Shown: positions 37,110 to 47,063, counted from the first letter of the stretch. The stretch: DNA of 64,000 nucleotides from Maribellus comscasis (GCF_009762775.1 NZ_CP046401.1:3286001-3350000); one strand, 5' to 3'. Notes: generated by a model from the letters alone, not told the origin. A program made the numbers and translations.

Positions 37110-37661
37110 CTAGTTGAGTTGTTCCAGCGCAGCAAAGATTTCTTCGTTTTCTGCTCTTCCTCCATGTGACTGACTTACTTTTGCAAAAACAATTTCACCG
37201 CTTTTATTGATTACAAAAGTTGAAGGATATGCTGTTTCTTTTGGTGCGTTCCAACGTAAGCCATATTTGTTTATGACAGAATAATCCGGGTCAAGGGTAA
37301 AGATAAAATTTTGAGGGAATCGAAAATCCTCAGAGAATTCTTCAGCATGTTCCTGCAGTTGTTCTGAAGGGCCCGGATAAATCATCAAAACGGTTGCACC
37401 CAAATCCTGAAATTTATAGTCATCTTCGACAAGTGCTCCAACCTGTCGGGTGCATACAGGACACTGATATCCCGGCCAGCCTCTCAAAACAACCAATACC
37501 ACCGGGCCTTCCTGATACAAATTTTTCAGATGAATCTCCTCCTTATCAATGGTTTGTAGTGAGAAACTGATAGCTTCGTCTCCAACGCTAACTTTTGCCT
37601 GGGGTTGTGCATACGTATTAATCGAGATAAGGAGTATCGTGAATAGGAATAATTTTGTCAT
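37110..37661 (-). CDS. Secreted peroxiredoxin/AhpC-TSA-like thiol protein
   Basis: About 183 residues from the ATG at 37661, which starts a signal peptide (MTKLFLFTILLISINTYAQ); a start at 37733 would put 24 residues before it. The thioredoxin-fold domain has the peroxiredoxin order: GDEAISFSLQTIDKEEI, VVLVVLRGWPGYQCPVCTRQ with a CPVC active site, and YPSTFVINKSGEIVFAKVSQS. The CPVC pair and RGWPGYQCP resemble AhpC-like members that act as thiol peroxidases or oxidoreductases in the periplasm. Exact substrate unknown. Confidence 0.88.
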   Translation of the reverse strand: MTKLFLFTILLISINTYAQPQAKVSVGDEAISFSLQTIDKEEIHLKNLYQEGPVVLVVLRGWPGYQCPVCTRQVGALVEDDYKFQDLGATVLMIYPGPSEQLQEHAEEFSEDFRFPQNFIFTLDPDYSVINKYGLRWNAPKETAYPSTFVINKSGEIVFAKVSQSHGGRAENEEIFAALEQLN

Positions 37662-37832
37662 GGCTGTAAAAATGAATTGTTCAGAAAATATAACATTTTT
37701 AATCACAGAAAGTTTTTGAGGTTGGCGAAACAATTTTTTGAAAGGATTTTCAGGTTTTTTTTGTTAATTTTATTTATCTGATTTCACTTAGAAAAGAAAA
37801 GATCATTGCCGTTTTTGTTTTTTCATTTCTAA

Positions 37833-37958
37833 AAAGAATATGAAAAAGTAGGAGAAGTAAACGAAGTTTATTTTGTTGAAGGACTTTTTTCCCGGGAGAA
37901 GTGGTTTTTATATTATGGTACAGACGATTCAAAAATAGCAGTTGCTATAAAAGTTTAG
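37833..37958 (+). pseudogene. Remnant: C-terminal end of a GH130 mannoside phosphorylase
   Basis: An open plus-strand stretch of 41 codons, from just after a TAA to a TAG at 37956-37958, reads …VNEVYFVEGLFSREKWFLYY and ends GTDDSKIAVAIKV. The combination VEGL…KWFLYYGTxDSKIAVA is the final part of GH130 (DUF377) beta-mannoside phosphorylases, where the YYGxAD strand closes the propeller. Nothing upstream continues the family, so the 5' nine tenths are gone. It lies tail to tail with manC, another mannose gene. Identification is from memory of the family, without a search. Confidence 0.6.
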
Positions 37959-37973
37959 CCCAAACAGATAATT

Positions 37974-39062
37974 TTAAACCAAAGAATCGCCTTTTTTTAT
38001 CCTTACATCGGTTACAAACTGTTTTATTTGTTGTTCGTCTTCTCTTTTGCAAATCATCAGTGTATCGTTTGATTCGGCTACAATATACCCGTCGAGACCT
38101 TGTAAAACAGCCACTTTCTCATCGGAGATATTTACGATACAATTTTGTGCATTGTACATTAATACATTATCTCCTTTTATTACATTTCCTTCGGTATCTT
38201 TATCTTCATGCTCATATAACGCACCCCAGGTTCCCAAATCGCTCCAGTCGAAGTCGGCAGTGAGGACATACACATTTTTGGCTTTTTCCATTATTCCGTA
38301 ATCAATGGAAATGCCGCGGCATTCAGAATAGGTTTTATTTATAAAATGTATTTCATCTTCTGTATTGTATAATTTCAACCCCCTTGAAAAAAGCGAGGCT
38401 ATGTCAGCAAGATGAGTTTCAAAAGCTGAAATGATGGATGACATCGACCAGATAAAAATTCCTGAGTTCCAGAAAAATTCACCACTTTCAATAAAAACCT
38501 TTGCCATTTCAATATCCGGTTTCTCAACGAAAGTTTTCACTTTATATAAATTATCGAGCTTATTAAATTCTTCTCTTCTTTTTACCTGGATATAACCGTA
38601 TCCGGTTTCCGGACGGCAGGGTTTAATTCCTAAAGTAAGCAGAGCATTTTTACTTTTTACGAACTCAATTCCTTTTTCAATCTGACGGATAAACTCTTCT
38701 TCTTTCAGGATTAAGTGGTCGGAGGGAGCAATGATTAAATTTGCATTCGGATTTTTTGATTTTATTTTATAGGCGGCATAAGCTGCGCAAGGTGCCGTAT
38801 TTCTTCGCAGAGGTTCAGGCAGGATTTGTTCCTCGGTCAGCTCAGGAAGTTGCTCTTTTACCAGATCTTTGTAATTAATACTGGTTACAACCAAAAAATT
38901 TTCAGTGGGTATTATTTTGGAAAATCGTTGGAATGTTTGTTGGATTAGTGTTTTTCCTGTGCCGGTAATGTCTAGAAATTGTTTGGGTTTTATTTTACGG
39001 CTCAGAGGCCAGAAGCGGCTTCCAATGCCTCCTGCCATTATAATACAGTAATTATTATTCAT
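37974..39062 (-). CDS. manC: Mannose-1-phosphate guanylyltransferase
   Basis: A 362-residue enzyme making GDP-mannose from GTP and mannose-1-phosphate. The nucleotide-binding signature is IMAGGIGSRFWPLSR at the N-terminus, with FVEKPD and FFWNSGIFIWSMS and a C-terminal left-handed beta-helix segment (VKGDNVLMYNAQNCIVN-like; here NVIKGDNVLMYNAQ). It is the short form without the phosphomannose isomerase domain. It feeds mannosyl or fucosyl polymer synthesis. Alone on the minus strand. Confidence 0.95.
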   Translation of the reverse strand: MNNNYCIIMAGGIGSRFWPLSRKIKPKQFLDITGTGKTLIQQTFQRFSKIIPTENFLVVTSINYKDLVKEQLPELTEEQILPEPLRRNTAPCAAYAAYKIKSKNPNANLIIAPSDHLILKEEEFIRQIEKGIEFVKSKNALLTLGIKPCRPETGYGYIQVKRREEFNKLDNLYKVKTFVEKPDIEMAKVFIESGEFFWNSGIFIWSMSSIISAFETHLADIASLFSRGLKLYNTEDEIHFINKTYSECRGISIDYGIMEKAKNVYVLTADFDWSDLGTWGALYEHEDKDTEGNVIKGDNVLMYNAQNCIVNISDEKVAVLQGLDGYIVAESNDTLMICKREDEQQIKQFVTDVRIKKGDSLV

Positions 39063-39211
39063 CTGATTTTTACGATCTTTCTGCTTTTATCTTTAAATAT
39101 AGGAATATTACGTAAAAATGTCATTATTATTTTAAGGAACTTGCGGCCGTTAGTCCATTTCAAAATTTTGTTTCAACCATTAATGTTGTAATTTTAACCA
39201 AAATCTTGGCT

Positions 39212-39952
39212 ATGAAGTTTTTTTTCAATGTTGGTCGCTATTTTACAATGTTAAAGCGGGTTTTTGCCCGTCCTGAACGGCATAAAATGTATCTCCGACA
39301 GCTTTTCCGCGAGATTGATAACCTGGGAGTAAACTCAGTTGGGATTGTAATTGTAATTTCGGTCTTTATTGGTGGAATTATGGTTATCCAGTTTGCCTAC
39401 AGCATGTCGAATCCGCTTTATCCGTCGGAATTGGTAGGACTCGGTACACGCGATACATTGATTCTTGAATTTTCATCCACCATGCTTGCGTTGATAATGG
39501 CCGGGAAAATCGGGTCTAACATTACTTCCGAGATAGGAACAATGCGGGTTACTGAACAAATTGACTCGCTGGAAATTATGGGAGTTAATTCGGCCAGCTA
39601 TCTTATTCTTCCAAAGATTGTAGCCGTTGTTTTTATTTTTCCCTTCCTTTTTATCATAAGCGTTTTTTTTGGAATGCTTGGCGGTTTGTTAACAGGACCC
39701 ATTGCCGGAGTTATCACTGTACCGGAATATCTTGATGGAATTCGTTATTTATTTTATCCCTATTATGTTACCTTTTCAATTATTAAATCACTGTTTTTTG
39801 GCTTTCTGGTAGCAACAGTTCCGGCGTATTTTGGTTATTATGTGCAGGGTGGTGCATTTGAAGTTGGTAAGGCCAGCACCCGCGCTGTGGTTAATACAAA
39901 TATTCTTATTCTCTTGTTTGATTTAATTCTAACACGCCTGTTATTAACATGA
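39212..39952 (+). CDS. mlaE: MlaE-family ABC transporter permease
   Basis: A 246-residue permease starting at the ATG at 39212 (a TTG two codons earlier is also in frame). It has 5-6 membrane helices with the conserved MlaE core LILEFSSTMLALIMAGKIGSNI and EIGTMRVTEQIDSLEIMGVN, the coupling helix that docks to the ATPase. Such transporters move phospholipids between outer and inner membranes. It overlaps the ATPase gene by ATGA. No MCE/MlaD substrate-binding gene follows in the window. Confidence 0.93.
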   Translation: MKFFFNVGRYFTMLKRVFARPERHKMYLRQLFREIDNLGVNSVGIVIVISVFIGGIMVIQFAYSMSNPLYPSELVGLGTRDTLILEFSSTMLALIMAGKIGSNITSEIGTMRVTEQIDSLEIMGVNSASYLILPKIVAVVFIFPFLFIISVFFGMLGGLLTGPIAGVITVPEYLDGIRYLFYPYYVTFSIIKSLFFGFLVATVPAYFGYYVQGGAFEVGKASTRAVVNTNILILLFDLILTRLLLT

Positions 39953-40701
39953 TTGAAGTTAAAAATTTATATAAATCGTTTGAGGGAAATGAAGTCCTTA
40001 AGAATGTGTCGGCCACATTTGAAAACGGGAAAACAAATTTGATAATCGGCCGAAGCGGTTCGGGGAAAACAGTGCTGCTAAAATCAATTTTAGGTTTGTT
40101 CGAAATTGATAAGGGAGAGATTTGGTATAATGACCGGAATCTCACTCAAATGGGCGAAAAAGAGGTGAAAAGGATGCGGCGGGAAATTGGGATGGTTTTT
40201 CAGGGAGGAGCCCTGTTCGATAGTATTTCGGTGGAAGGAAATGTTCGTTTTCCCCTGGATATGTTTACTCGAATGTCTTCAAAAGAGAAAAAAGAGCGGG
40301 TTGAATTTTGCCTTGAACACGTAAATATTGAAAAACACGCATTTAGTTTATTTCCCAGTGAAATTAGCGGAGGAATGCAGAAACGTGTAGCTATTGCGCG
40401 TGCCATAGCATTGAATCCAAAGTACCTTTTTTGTGATGAACCAAATTCAGGGCTTGATCCGGAAACGGCGACAGTGATCGACAAACTGATCCAAAGCCTG
40501 ACAAAAGAGTTTCAGATGACTACCATAATTAACACTCACGACATGAACTCAGTAATCGAAATCGGTGAGTCGGTCCTTTTTATTTCAAAAGGTGAAAAAG
40601 GCTGGGAGGGAACAAAACATGAAATCCTCAAAACAGACAATAAAAAGGTGAACGATTTTATCTTTGCCAATAAACTGTATGCGCAAATGAAAGGGAAATA
40701 A
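39949..40701 (+). CDS. mlaF: MlaF-family ABC transporter ATP-binding protein
   Basis: A 250-residue ATPase: Walker A GRSGSGKT, Q-loop MVFQGGALFDSISVEGNV, signature SGGMQKRVAIARAI, Walker B YLFCDEPNSGLDP, and His-switch NTHDM. It pairs with the permease just before it (four-base ATGA overlap, translational coupling) to form a phospholipid transporter. Normal length. The gene after it, DUF89, is 145 bases away and probably separate. Confidence 0.95.
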   Translation: MIEVKNLYKSFEGNEVLKNVSATFENGKTNLIIGRSGSGKTVLLKSILGLFEIDKGEIWYNDRNLTQMGEKEVKRMRREIGMVFQGGALFDSISVEGNVRFPLDMFTRMSSKEKKERVEFCLEHVNIEKHAFSLFPSEISGGMQKRVAIARAIALNPKYLFCDEPNSGLDPETATVIDKLIQSLTKEFQMTTIINTHDMNSVIEIGESVLFISKGEKGWEGTKHEILKTDNKKVNDFIFANKLYAQMKGK

Positions 40702-40846
40702 ATTAATTCTTCCTGAATTTATAATTTGAAGCTTTGTTTTAAACTGTTGATTCTTCAGTTTCTTATTACTTTTATCTGAAAATCACGGATTTCATTTGAT
40801 TAACTTTTGTCTGGGGTTTTCTGATCTCCGTTTTTAGCCTTTAAAT

Positions 40847-41695
40847 ATGAATTATGAATGTTTGATTTGCCAGGTTAAATCGCTGCCACAACGTCTTGAT
40901 AAATTTGAAATTCCCCGGAAAGAGCGAAATACTGTGGTAAGTGAGTTGATAAAAAAGATTGCCGGTGTTGATCTTGAAAATAGTTATTCGCCGGAAATAA
41001 CCAGAGATATTCTGGCTCGTTTAAAAAATTTCTCAACGGTTGAAGACCCGTATCAAAAGGAAAAAGAAGAGAGTAATACTTATTTGCTGAACAAGTATTC
41101 AGATTTTCAGGAACTGCTGCGAAATTCTGATGATCCTTTTAATCTTTCTCTCCGTTTGGCCATTGCCGGAAATATTATTGATTTTGGCCCTGCGCACGAG
41201 TTTGATGTGGATGAAACCATTCAAAGAGTACTGACAACTGATTTTAGGTTTGATCATTCAGAGCAATTAAAAAGAGAGATAGAAAAGGCCCGCACGATTT
41301 TATACCTCGCGGACAACTCCGGTGAAATTGTTCTTGACAAACTTTTTCTTGAGACTATAAACCATCCAAACGTTTGGTTTGCGTTTCGCGGAGCGCCGGT
41401 TTTAAATGATGCGACCCGCAAAGAAGTTGTCAACATTGGAATCGATAAAATTGCGAAAATGATCAGTAATGGCGATGATGCCCCTTCAACGCTTCTTCAC
41501 AGGGTTAGTCGCGAGTTTAAAGAAGTGTACAACTCGGCAGACCTGATCATCTCGAAAGGAATGGGAAATTACGAGGGGCTTATGGACGAATCGGACCCGC
41601 GGTTGTTTTTCCTTTTAATGATAAAATGCCCGGTTATAGGCGAAAAAATTGGTGCTAAAAAAGGTGATTTTGTAGTAAAACAAAATGTAAACTAA
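40847..41695 (+). CDS. DUF89/ARMT1-like damage-control phosphatase family protein
   Basis: A 282-residue protein of the DUF89 family. N-terminal YECLICQVKSLP carries a CxxC; LYLADNSGEIVLDKLFLETI has the metal-binding DNxGE; ISKGMGNYEGL is the C-terminal metal/phosphate element. Family I members are metal-dependent phosphatases thought to remove damaged phosphometabolites; the substrate here is unknown. It ends tail to tail with porX, sharing four bases. Confidence 0.9.
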   Translation: MNYECLICQVKSLPQRLDKFEIPRKERNTVVSELIKKIAGVDLENSYSPEITRDILARLKNFSTVEDPYQKEKEESNTYLLNKYSDFQELLRNSDDPFNLSLRLAIAGNIIDFGPAHEFDVDETIQRVLTTDFRFDHSEQLKREIEKARTILYLADNSGEIVLDKLFLETINHPNVWFAFRGAPVLNDATRKEVVNIGIDKIAKMISNGDDAPSTLLHRVSREFKEVYNSADLIISKGMGNYEGLMDESDPRLFFLLMIKCPVIGEKIGAKKGDFVVKQNVN

Positions 41696-43248
41696 CTTTT
41701 TGTACCCAATGTTATTAAAGGAATAATCATTTCTTCCATTGAAATTCCTCCATGTTGGAAAGTGTCTTTGTAATAATTCGAGTAATAGTTAAAATTATTA
41801 GGATAGGCAAAAAAGTCGGTAGGTTGGGCGAAAATGTAACTTGTACTCACATTGGGAGTGGGAAGAAAAGCCAGTTTTGGATCGCGCACTTCGTAAACCT
41901 GTTTCGCTTTATAATTTAAGTTTCTTCCCAGCTTATACCTCAGGTTGGTATTTGTTTCGCGTTCGCCAATCACTTTTACGGGATTGTCAACCCGAATTGC
42001 ACCATGATCGGTCGTTACTACAAGTTTTATATCGTTTTCCGAAAGACTTTTGATTAATTCCAGCAAAGAAGAGTTGTTAAACCAACTGAGTGTCAACGAC
42101 CGGTATGCCTTTTCATCTCCGGCCAGCTCTTTAATCATATCCATTTCCGTACGGGCATGCGAAATCATGTCTACAAAGTTGAAAACCATAACAGAAAGGT
42201 CGCTTGCGAGGATGCTTTTTACGTTATCGGAAATCCTTTTTTCCAGCCGGATCCCGGAAACTTTATCATAATAAAGTTTCTCTTTACGTCCAAAACGCTC
42301 CATTTGCTTTTGAAGCAATTGTTCTTCAAAGTAATTTTTATGCCCTTCATTATCATCGTCTTCCCAGAATTCAGGATAAATCTTTTCTATTTCAGACGGC
42401 ATTAACCCGGCAAACATCGCGTTGCGGGCATACATGGTTGCTGTAGGCAAAATACTGTAGTATAATTCTTCCGTTTCGGTTCTGAAATAATTTTCAAAAA
42501 CGGTGCTGAGTGTTCGCCACTGGTCGAAACGCAGGTTGTCAATGATAAGCACAAACACCTTCTGTCCTTTATCAAGCATGGGAAAAACTTTATGCTTGAA
42601 TATGTCGGTTGAAAGAAGCGGACGTTCACCTATTTCCTTTTGAAACCAGTAGAGGTAGTTTTCTTTAATAAATTTAAAAAAGGCTTTATTTGCGTCTTCT
42701 TTTTGCATGGCGATTATCTGATCCATTGCAGAATCTTCCGAACTGCTTAATTCTATCTCCCAGTGAACCAGTTTTTTATAAATATCGACCCATTCCTGGT
42801 AAGTAAGCCTGTCGTTAATTCGCATTCCGATCCGGGAAAACTGCATTTGATAGGCCGATGTAGTTTGCTGGGTAACCAGCCTTTTCTGGTCGATGTTCTT
42901 TTTTAGTGTGAGGAGAATCTGTTTTGGATTCACAGGTTTAATGAGGTAATCGGCAATTTTTGAACCGATGGCCTCGTCCATAATATTTTCTTCCTCGCTT
43001 TTGGTAATCATCACTACAGGGACATTGGGCGAAAACGATTTGATTTCGGTCAGCGTTTCCAAACCGGTCATTCCCGGCATGTTCTCATCCAGAAAAATAA
43101 TGTCGTAAAAATTTTCTTTTACTTTGTCAACAGCATCCGAACCATTGTTGGCTGTTTCAACTTCGTAACTCTTTTCCTGTAAAAAAATAATATGCGGGCG
43201 TAAAAGATCGATTTCATCGTCTACCCAAAGTATCCTAGGCTTTCTCAT
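41692..43248 (-). CDS. porX: T9SS regulator PorX (receiver domain plus PglZ-type phosphodiesterase)
   Basis: A 518-residue protein: receiver domain (about 1-120; acidic ILWVDDEID, phospho-acceptor DENMPGMTG, Lys in DYLIKPVNP) fused to a PglZ/alkaline-phosphatase-type domain (about 200-518; VLIIDNLRFDQW, SMVFNFVDMISHAR-like VMVFNFVDMISHAR, VVTTDHGAIRV). This is the makeup of PorX, which controls type IX secretion with PorY and SigP in Porphyromonas. The metal-binding Asp/His residues of the PglZ domain are present. No porY or sigP is in the window. It lies 83 bases after porW/sprE. Confidence 0.95.
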   Translation of the reverse strand: MRKPRILWVDDEIDLLRPHIIFLQEKSYEVETANNGSDAVDKVKENFYDIIFLDENMPGMTGLETLTEIKSFSPNVPVVMITKSEEENIMDEAIGSKIADYLIKPVNPKQILLTLKKNIDQKRLVTQQTTSAYQMQFSRIGMRINDRLTYQEWVDIYKKLVHWEIELSSSEDSAMDQIIAMQKEDANKAFFKFIKENYLYWFQKEIGERPLLSTDIFKHKVFPMLDKGQKVFVLIIDNLRFDQWRTLSTVFENYFRTETEELYYSILPTATMYARNAMFAGLMPSEIEKIYPEFWEDDDNEGHKNYFEEQLLQKQMERFGRKEKLYYDKVSGIRLEKRISDNVKSILASDLSVMVFNFVDMISHARTEMDMIKELAGDEKAYRSLTLSWFNNSSLLELIKSLSENDIKLVVTTDHGAIRVDNPVKVIGERETNTNLRYKLGRNLNYKAKQVYEVRDPKLAFLPTPNVSTSYIFAQPTDFFAYPNNFNYYSNYYKDTFQHGGISMEEMIIPLITLGTKS

Positions 43249-43331
43249 ATTTTCTGAATTAATTGTCAGTTAAAGATAGAAACAAAAAAACGGACGTGGA
43301 AGTATGTGCTTAACAAACTTTAACCAAATTA

Positions 43332-46300
43332 TTACTGGTTGAGATAATAGCGCTTGTAGAAATCCATGTATTCGATAATATTTTTTTCTGAAAGGAAAAT
43401 ATCAAGATTTTCAGCAGAAATCAGGAAGTTTCTGTAACTCGCTTCCCCAAGTGGTTTGTACAAATCACGATTTTGAACCAGGTTGGCCGAATATTTTAAC
43501 GCTGTTTCTTTGTCCGGCAATCCTCTTACGGCTACAATCTCCCTGAAATTGTCAAGAGGCTTCTCCTCCAGAGTAAGCGACACACTCCCGTAATTGGCCT
43601 GGTTGTATTCACTAATCCCGTTTATAAATGCGGCTTTATCTACCCCTTCCAGTGGAATCACAAAAATAAACAGGTGCGGACCTTCAATGTTTTGGTTGTA
43701 AGGAGTTTCGGTTTCCTCCGGCTCTGCTTCAATTGGTGTTTGCTGTGTAACTGTTTGCCGGCTTGTTTCCTGTGTGCTTTCGTTTGTTGAGGTAGAAGAC
43801 GCACCAGAAGATGAATTCTGATTTCGTTGAATGTAATTGTTTCTAAAGAATTCGATGTAATCATCCACATCATTTTCATCGATCATCTTTTGCAGGTTTT
43901 CGTCTGTTATCAAAAAGTTCCGGTACGTTGTTCTTCCCAGCGACTCAAACAAACTCCTTGTTAAGACCACTTTTCTGAAATATGACATCGACTCGTTTAA
44001 CGAGGGAATACCCTTAATAACCATTAACTGGTAATCGTTGGTTGTTTTTAACTGAAGAGCGAGGTTCCAAACTCTGAATTCATTGCGGTTAAACTGCGAA
44101 AATTCATTCATAACCTGGCGCGTCGACATCTTCGGATCTTTAACCGCCAGTACAAAACTTTGAGTCGTATCAATATCAGTATTAAACATCGAACCGGCGC
44201 CCGTATTAACCACCACAAAGTTTCCACGTTCTTTTAAAGCATCTTCTTCCCGTTGTGCTCTTGCCATTAGTTCTTCCGGCGAAACATCAGGTTCATCTTC
44301 ACTGAAATTCGATTTAATAAAACGGCTGTAATTTTTAACAAAGAATTTTAAGTAGTCAGCCATCGATTTTTCAGTCATCATTTGCCGGTAGTTTGTAGAA
44401 GAAACCACAAAGTTCACATAATTGACTCCGGTCAGGGTTTTAAAAACGTTTGCTTTACGAATAATTGCCCCGTGATAGATCAATGCGTCCTCTTTGTTTT
44501 CAAGCGCCCTTACAATCAGGAAGGCAGTGTTTTCATCCAGATTTTCGGTTTCAATGTCAAAATCGATTTTTGTATAATGGTCGATGTTATAGTTGGCGAT
44601 ATCAAACTTTAAACGGTTCAGATCGATATCTGCATCGCGCGGATAAGCAATAACAAAATAATGAAGTAAATCTTCTTCGTAGGTGAATTTGCCGCCAAAT
44701 TCGTCATTTTCCATCCGGTTTTCAGGCAGCAACTCTTCATTTTGAATTTCCTCGTTGATGTATCCCATCTCCACCAGTTTCTGGTAATCGGCCAGTGTAC
44801 TGTCCTGAATTAATGTCAAAATCTCTTTGGCGAGCGGAGCAGGTTCCGCTTTCGGATAAGTCTCGATATAACCTTTTAGCAAACTTTCAAAATTATGAAC
44901 ATCGGTTTGTGTTCCACGCGCGATTGTCCCCATAAAGTCGATTTTTGAAAGCATCAAACTATCCGGTTTAAGACTTTTCATGTTATTCGTCATTTCAATA
45001 ACATTCCTGTATCTGCCTGATTTATAATTTCTGAATGTTTCCTGATAGAAGTTGTTTAAACTGTCCATCAGTGCTTCCATTTCGATAAAATAATTTGGGT
45101 TTACAAGGAACTGCGCGTATTTGCTGTCGGGAAATTCCGAAATAATGAGATTTCTGTAATAATTTGATTTTTGTTTGTCGCCCATCAGTTCATACAAATC
45201 ATAAAGATCGAAATAAGCTGAAAGAAGGTAAATGTTTTGGGGATAACGTTCGTTGAGTTCTTCAAACGATCCGGCAGAACGTTCGTAATTACTAAATTCC
45301 GATTTAAATATCTTACCGGCATTGTATAACGCGTCCCTGATTTTTTCATTCGAAATTTTCATCAGAGAGTCCGTTAAAGGAAGGTCTTGAGTATAAAATT
45401 CTTCTTTTAGCGGGTCATCTTCCCGGATAACCATTTGACTCGAATCAATCATTTCGGTAAACTCATCCATTTCATCAATCGACATGGTATTTTTATTTGA
45501 CCTCCGCCAGTCGTCCTCAAGTGCTCTTTTACCCCAGCGCTGCTGGAAAGTGACTTTTCCGTATGACACGGTTTGCGGGTTGTAGAAATACCAGCCGGCA
45601 CCGGTGCTACTGCTTCCCATTCCCATCCTGTAACGGCTTGACCGATTAGACCCTCTGCTGTTCTGCAGAGCCAGATTTTCCATATTCCGCTGCCTTTCCT
45701 GCTCCTCCTTCATAAGGTTTGCAATCAAAGCCTTTCTTTCTGTTTCCGACATTCCGGCAACCTTTTGTAAACTGTCTTCACGTTCAACAGTATTCAGATT
45801 ATCGACCAAATTGGTTAAACTCCGGTATTTTTGTTCCAGTTCAGTATAGTTTGGGTAGGTCTCATCAACAATAATCATGGCACTGTCGTAGTATGCCTGT
45901 GCACCTTTATAGTTTAAATCTTCAAAATATATATCGGCCAAAGTAACTGCACTTAGTGCTCTTTGATACTGGTTTTGGAAACTGGCAGCTACCGATTTTT
46001 TGTAGTTTTCAACCGCCAAATCGCGGTTACCTTCTTTAAAAAACAAGTTCCCAAGCGCAAAATATATTTGGTCTTTGAAGTCTACATTTTTTTTATCACG
46101 TAATAACTTGTTTAATTCTTTTTTGAGTTTTTCGGCGTCTCCTTCACCTGAAAAAACGCCCGCAGCATTTATCATCGCATTAAACTGCATCGCATAGTCG
46201 GCGTTCATTTTTGTCACTTCGGTAAATGCTTCAGCTGCCTTGGCATGTTGTCCCAGCTCTTCATAAAGCTGAGCAATGATGTATTTGTATCTGGCCCTGT

Positions 46301-47063
46301 TCGACTTCCAGAAAATTTTTGAATTTGCTATCTCCAAAAATTTGATCGCTTCCAGGTAGTCCCCCTGTCTTTTATAAAAATCGGCAGTAGCCAGCGCCAA
46401 ATCTGCTTCCAGGTTTTTAGGAAAATTGTCGTCGCCCTGAACAGCCTGAATGATTTCTGAAGCCTCAATATATCTCTCCAGTTCGGTATAAGAACGAATC
46501 AGCCATACAAAAGCTTCATACTTGGTTTCCTCTTCCGAAAATTTTCTCACCACATAGGAAAAATTGGTGATGGCAGCACTAAAATTGTGTTGATAGAAAT
46601 ATGCTTTTCCAATCAATATATAACTGTCGTCAATCCATTTGTTAAATTCTTCCTGGCTTGCAAATTCAATATATTTTCTTGTGCGGTTTCGTTTTGGTTT
46701 TGGTTTTTTTGTGATTGAGTGAACTTCTATCAGTTTAGATCCCTTTACAACTGCATAATCCATATCGGAACGAACCATGTTGGCCGATGAGGGAATACTC
46801 GACTTATAAACCGGCAAAATTCTTGTGTAATCGTTTTCAATGTTGTCCTCAATGCGCTGGACACCTTCTTTAATACTTTCGTTGGCATTAAAATAAACAT
46901 TATAATGCGATGTCATATTGTGAAATGCACGCGAGGCACGGGTGTTCTTTTCAGTTGAACAACCTGCAAAAAGTGCTACCAGAAAAACTACTCCTATGGT
47001 ATGTAAAAAAAGCTTATTCAAACAGATCTTTTTATTGGCTTTAGGAATAAACTGTTTTTTCAT
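43332..47063 (-). CDS. porW: T9SS lipoprotein PorW/SprE (TPR protein)
   Basis: A 1243-residue lipoprotein (lipobox VALFAGC near residue 34). The N-terminus after it, ASRAFHNMTSHYNVYFNANESIKEGVQRIE, is the mark of PorW/SprE. A long run of TPR units (about 150-430: AYFYQHNFSAAITNFSYVV, ADFYKRQGDYLEAIKFLEIA, and so on) is followed by a low-complexity region near 480-500 and three or more repeated C-terminal modules, two of which are FLITDENLQKMIDENDVDDY and FLISAENLDIFLSEKNIIEY. Required for type IX secretion and gliding in relatives. The porX gene follows directly, so both T9SS factors are made together. Confidence 0.93.
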   Translation of the reverse strand: MKKQFIPKANKKICLNKLFLHTIGVVFLVALFAGCSTEKNTRASRAFHNMTSHYNVYFNANESIKEGVQRIEDNIENDYTRILPVYKSSIPSSANMVRSDMDYAVVKGSKLIEVHSITKKPKPKRNRTRKYIEFASQEEFNKWIDDSYILIGKAYFYQHNFSAAITNFSYVVRKFSEEETKYEAFVWLIRSYTELERYIEASEIIQAVQGDDNFPKNLEADLALATADFYKRQGDYLEAIKFLEIANSKIFWKSNRARYKYIIAQLYEELGQHAKAAEAFTEVTKMNADYAMQFNAMINAAGVFSGEGDAEKLKKELNKLLRDKKNVDFKDQIYFALGNLFFKEGNRDLAVENYKKSVAASFQNQYQRALSAVTLADIYFEDLNYKGAQAYYDSAMIIVDETYPNYTELEQKYRSLTNLVDNLNTVEREDSLQKVAGMSETERKALIANLMKEEQERQRNMENLALQNSRGSNRSSRYRMGMGSSSTGAGWYFYNPQTVSYGKVTFQQRWGKRALEDDWRRSNKNTMSIDEMDEFTEMIDSSQMVIREDDPLKEEFYTQDLPLTDSLMKISNEKIRDALYNAGKIFKSEFSNYERSAGSFEELNERYPQNIYLLSAYFDLYDLYELMGDKQKSNYYRNLIISEFPDSKYAQFLVNPNYFIEMEALMDSLNNFYQETFRNYKSGRYRNVIEMTNNMKSLKPDSLMLSKIDFMGTIARGTQTDVHNFESLLKGYIETYPKAEPAPLAKEILTLIQDSTLADYQKLVEMGYINEEIQNEELLPENRMENDEFGGKFTYEEDLLHYFVIAYPRDADIDLNRLKFDIANYNIDHYTKIDFDIETENLDENTAFLIVRALENKEDALIYHGAIIRKANVFKTLTGVNYVNFVVSSTNYRQMMTEKSMADYLKFFVKNYSRFIKSNFSEDEPDVSPEELMARAQREEDALKERGNFVVVNTGAGSMFNTDIDTTQSFVLAVKDPKMSTRQVMNEFSQFNRNEFRVWNLALQLKTTNDYQLMVIKGIPSLNESMSYFRKVVLTRSLFESLGRTTYRNFLITDENLQKMIDENDVDDYIEFFRNNYIQRNQNSSSGASSTSTNESTQETSRQTVTQQTPIEAEPEETETPYNQNIEGPHLFIFVIPLEGVDKAAFINGISEYNQANYGSVSLTLEEKPLDNFREIVAVRGLPDKETALKYSANLVQNRDLYKPLGEASYRNFLISAENLDIFLSEKNIIEYMDFYKRYYLNQ

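Noticed and set aside
41692..43248. PglZ domain, as in BREX phage defence
   Set aside because: The domain is fused to a receiver domain in the exact layout of the T9SS regulator PorX and lies next to porW/sprE; no other BREX gene is present.
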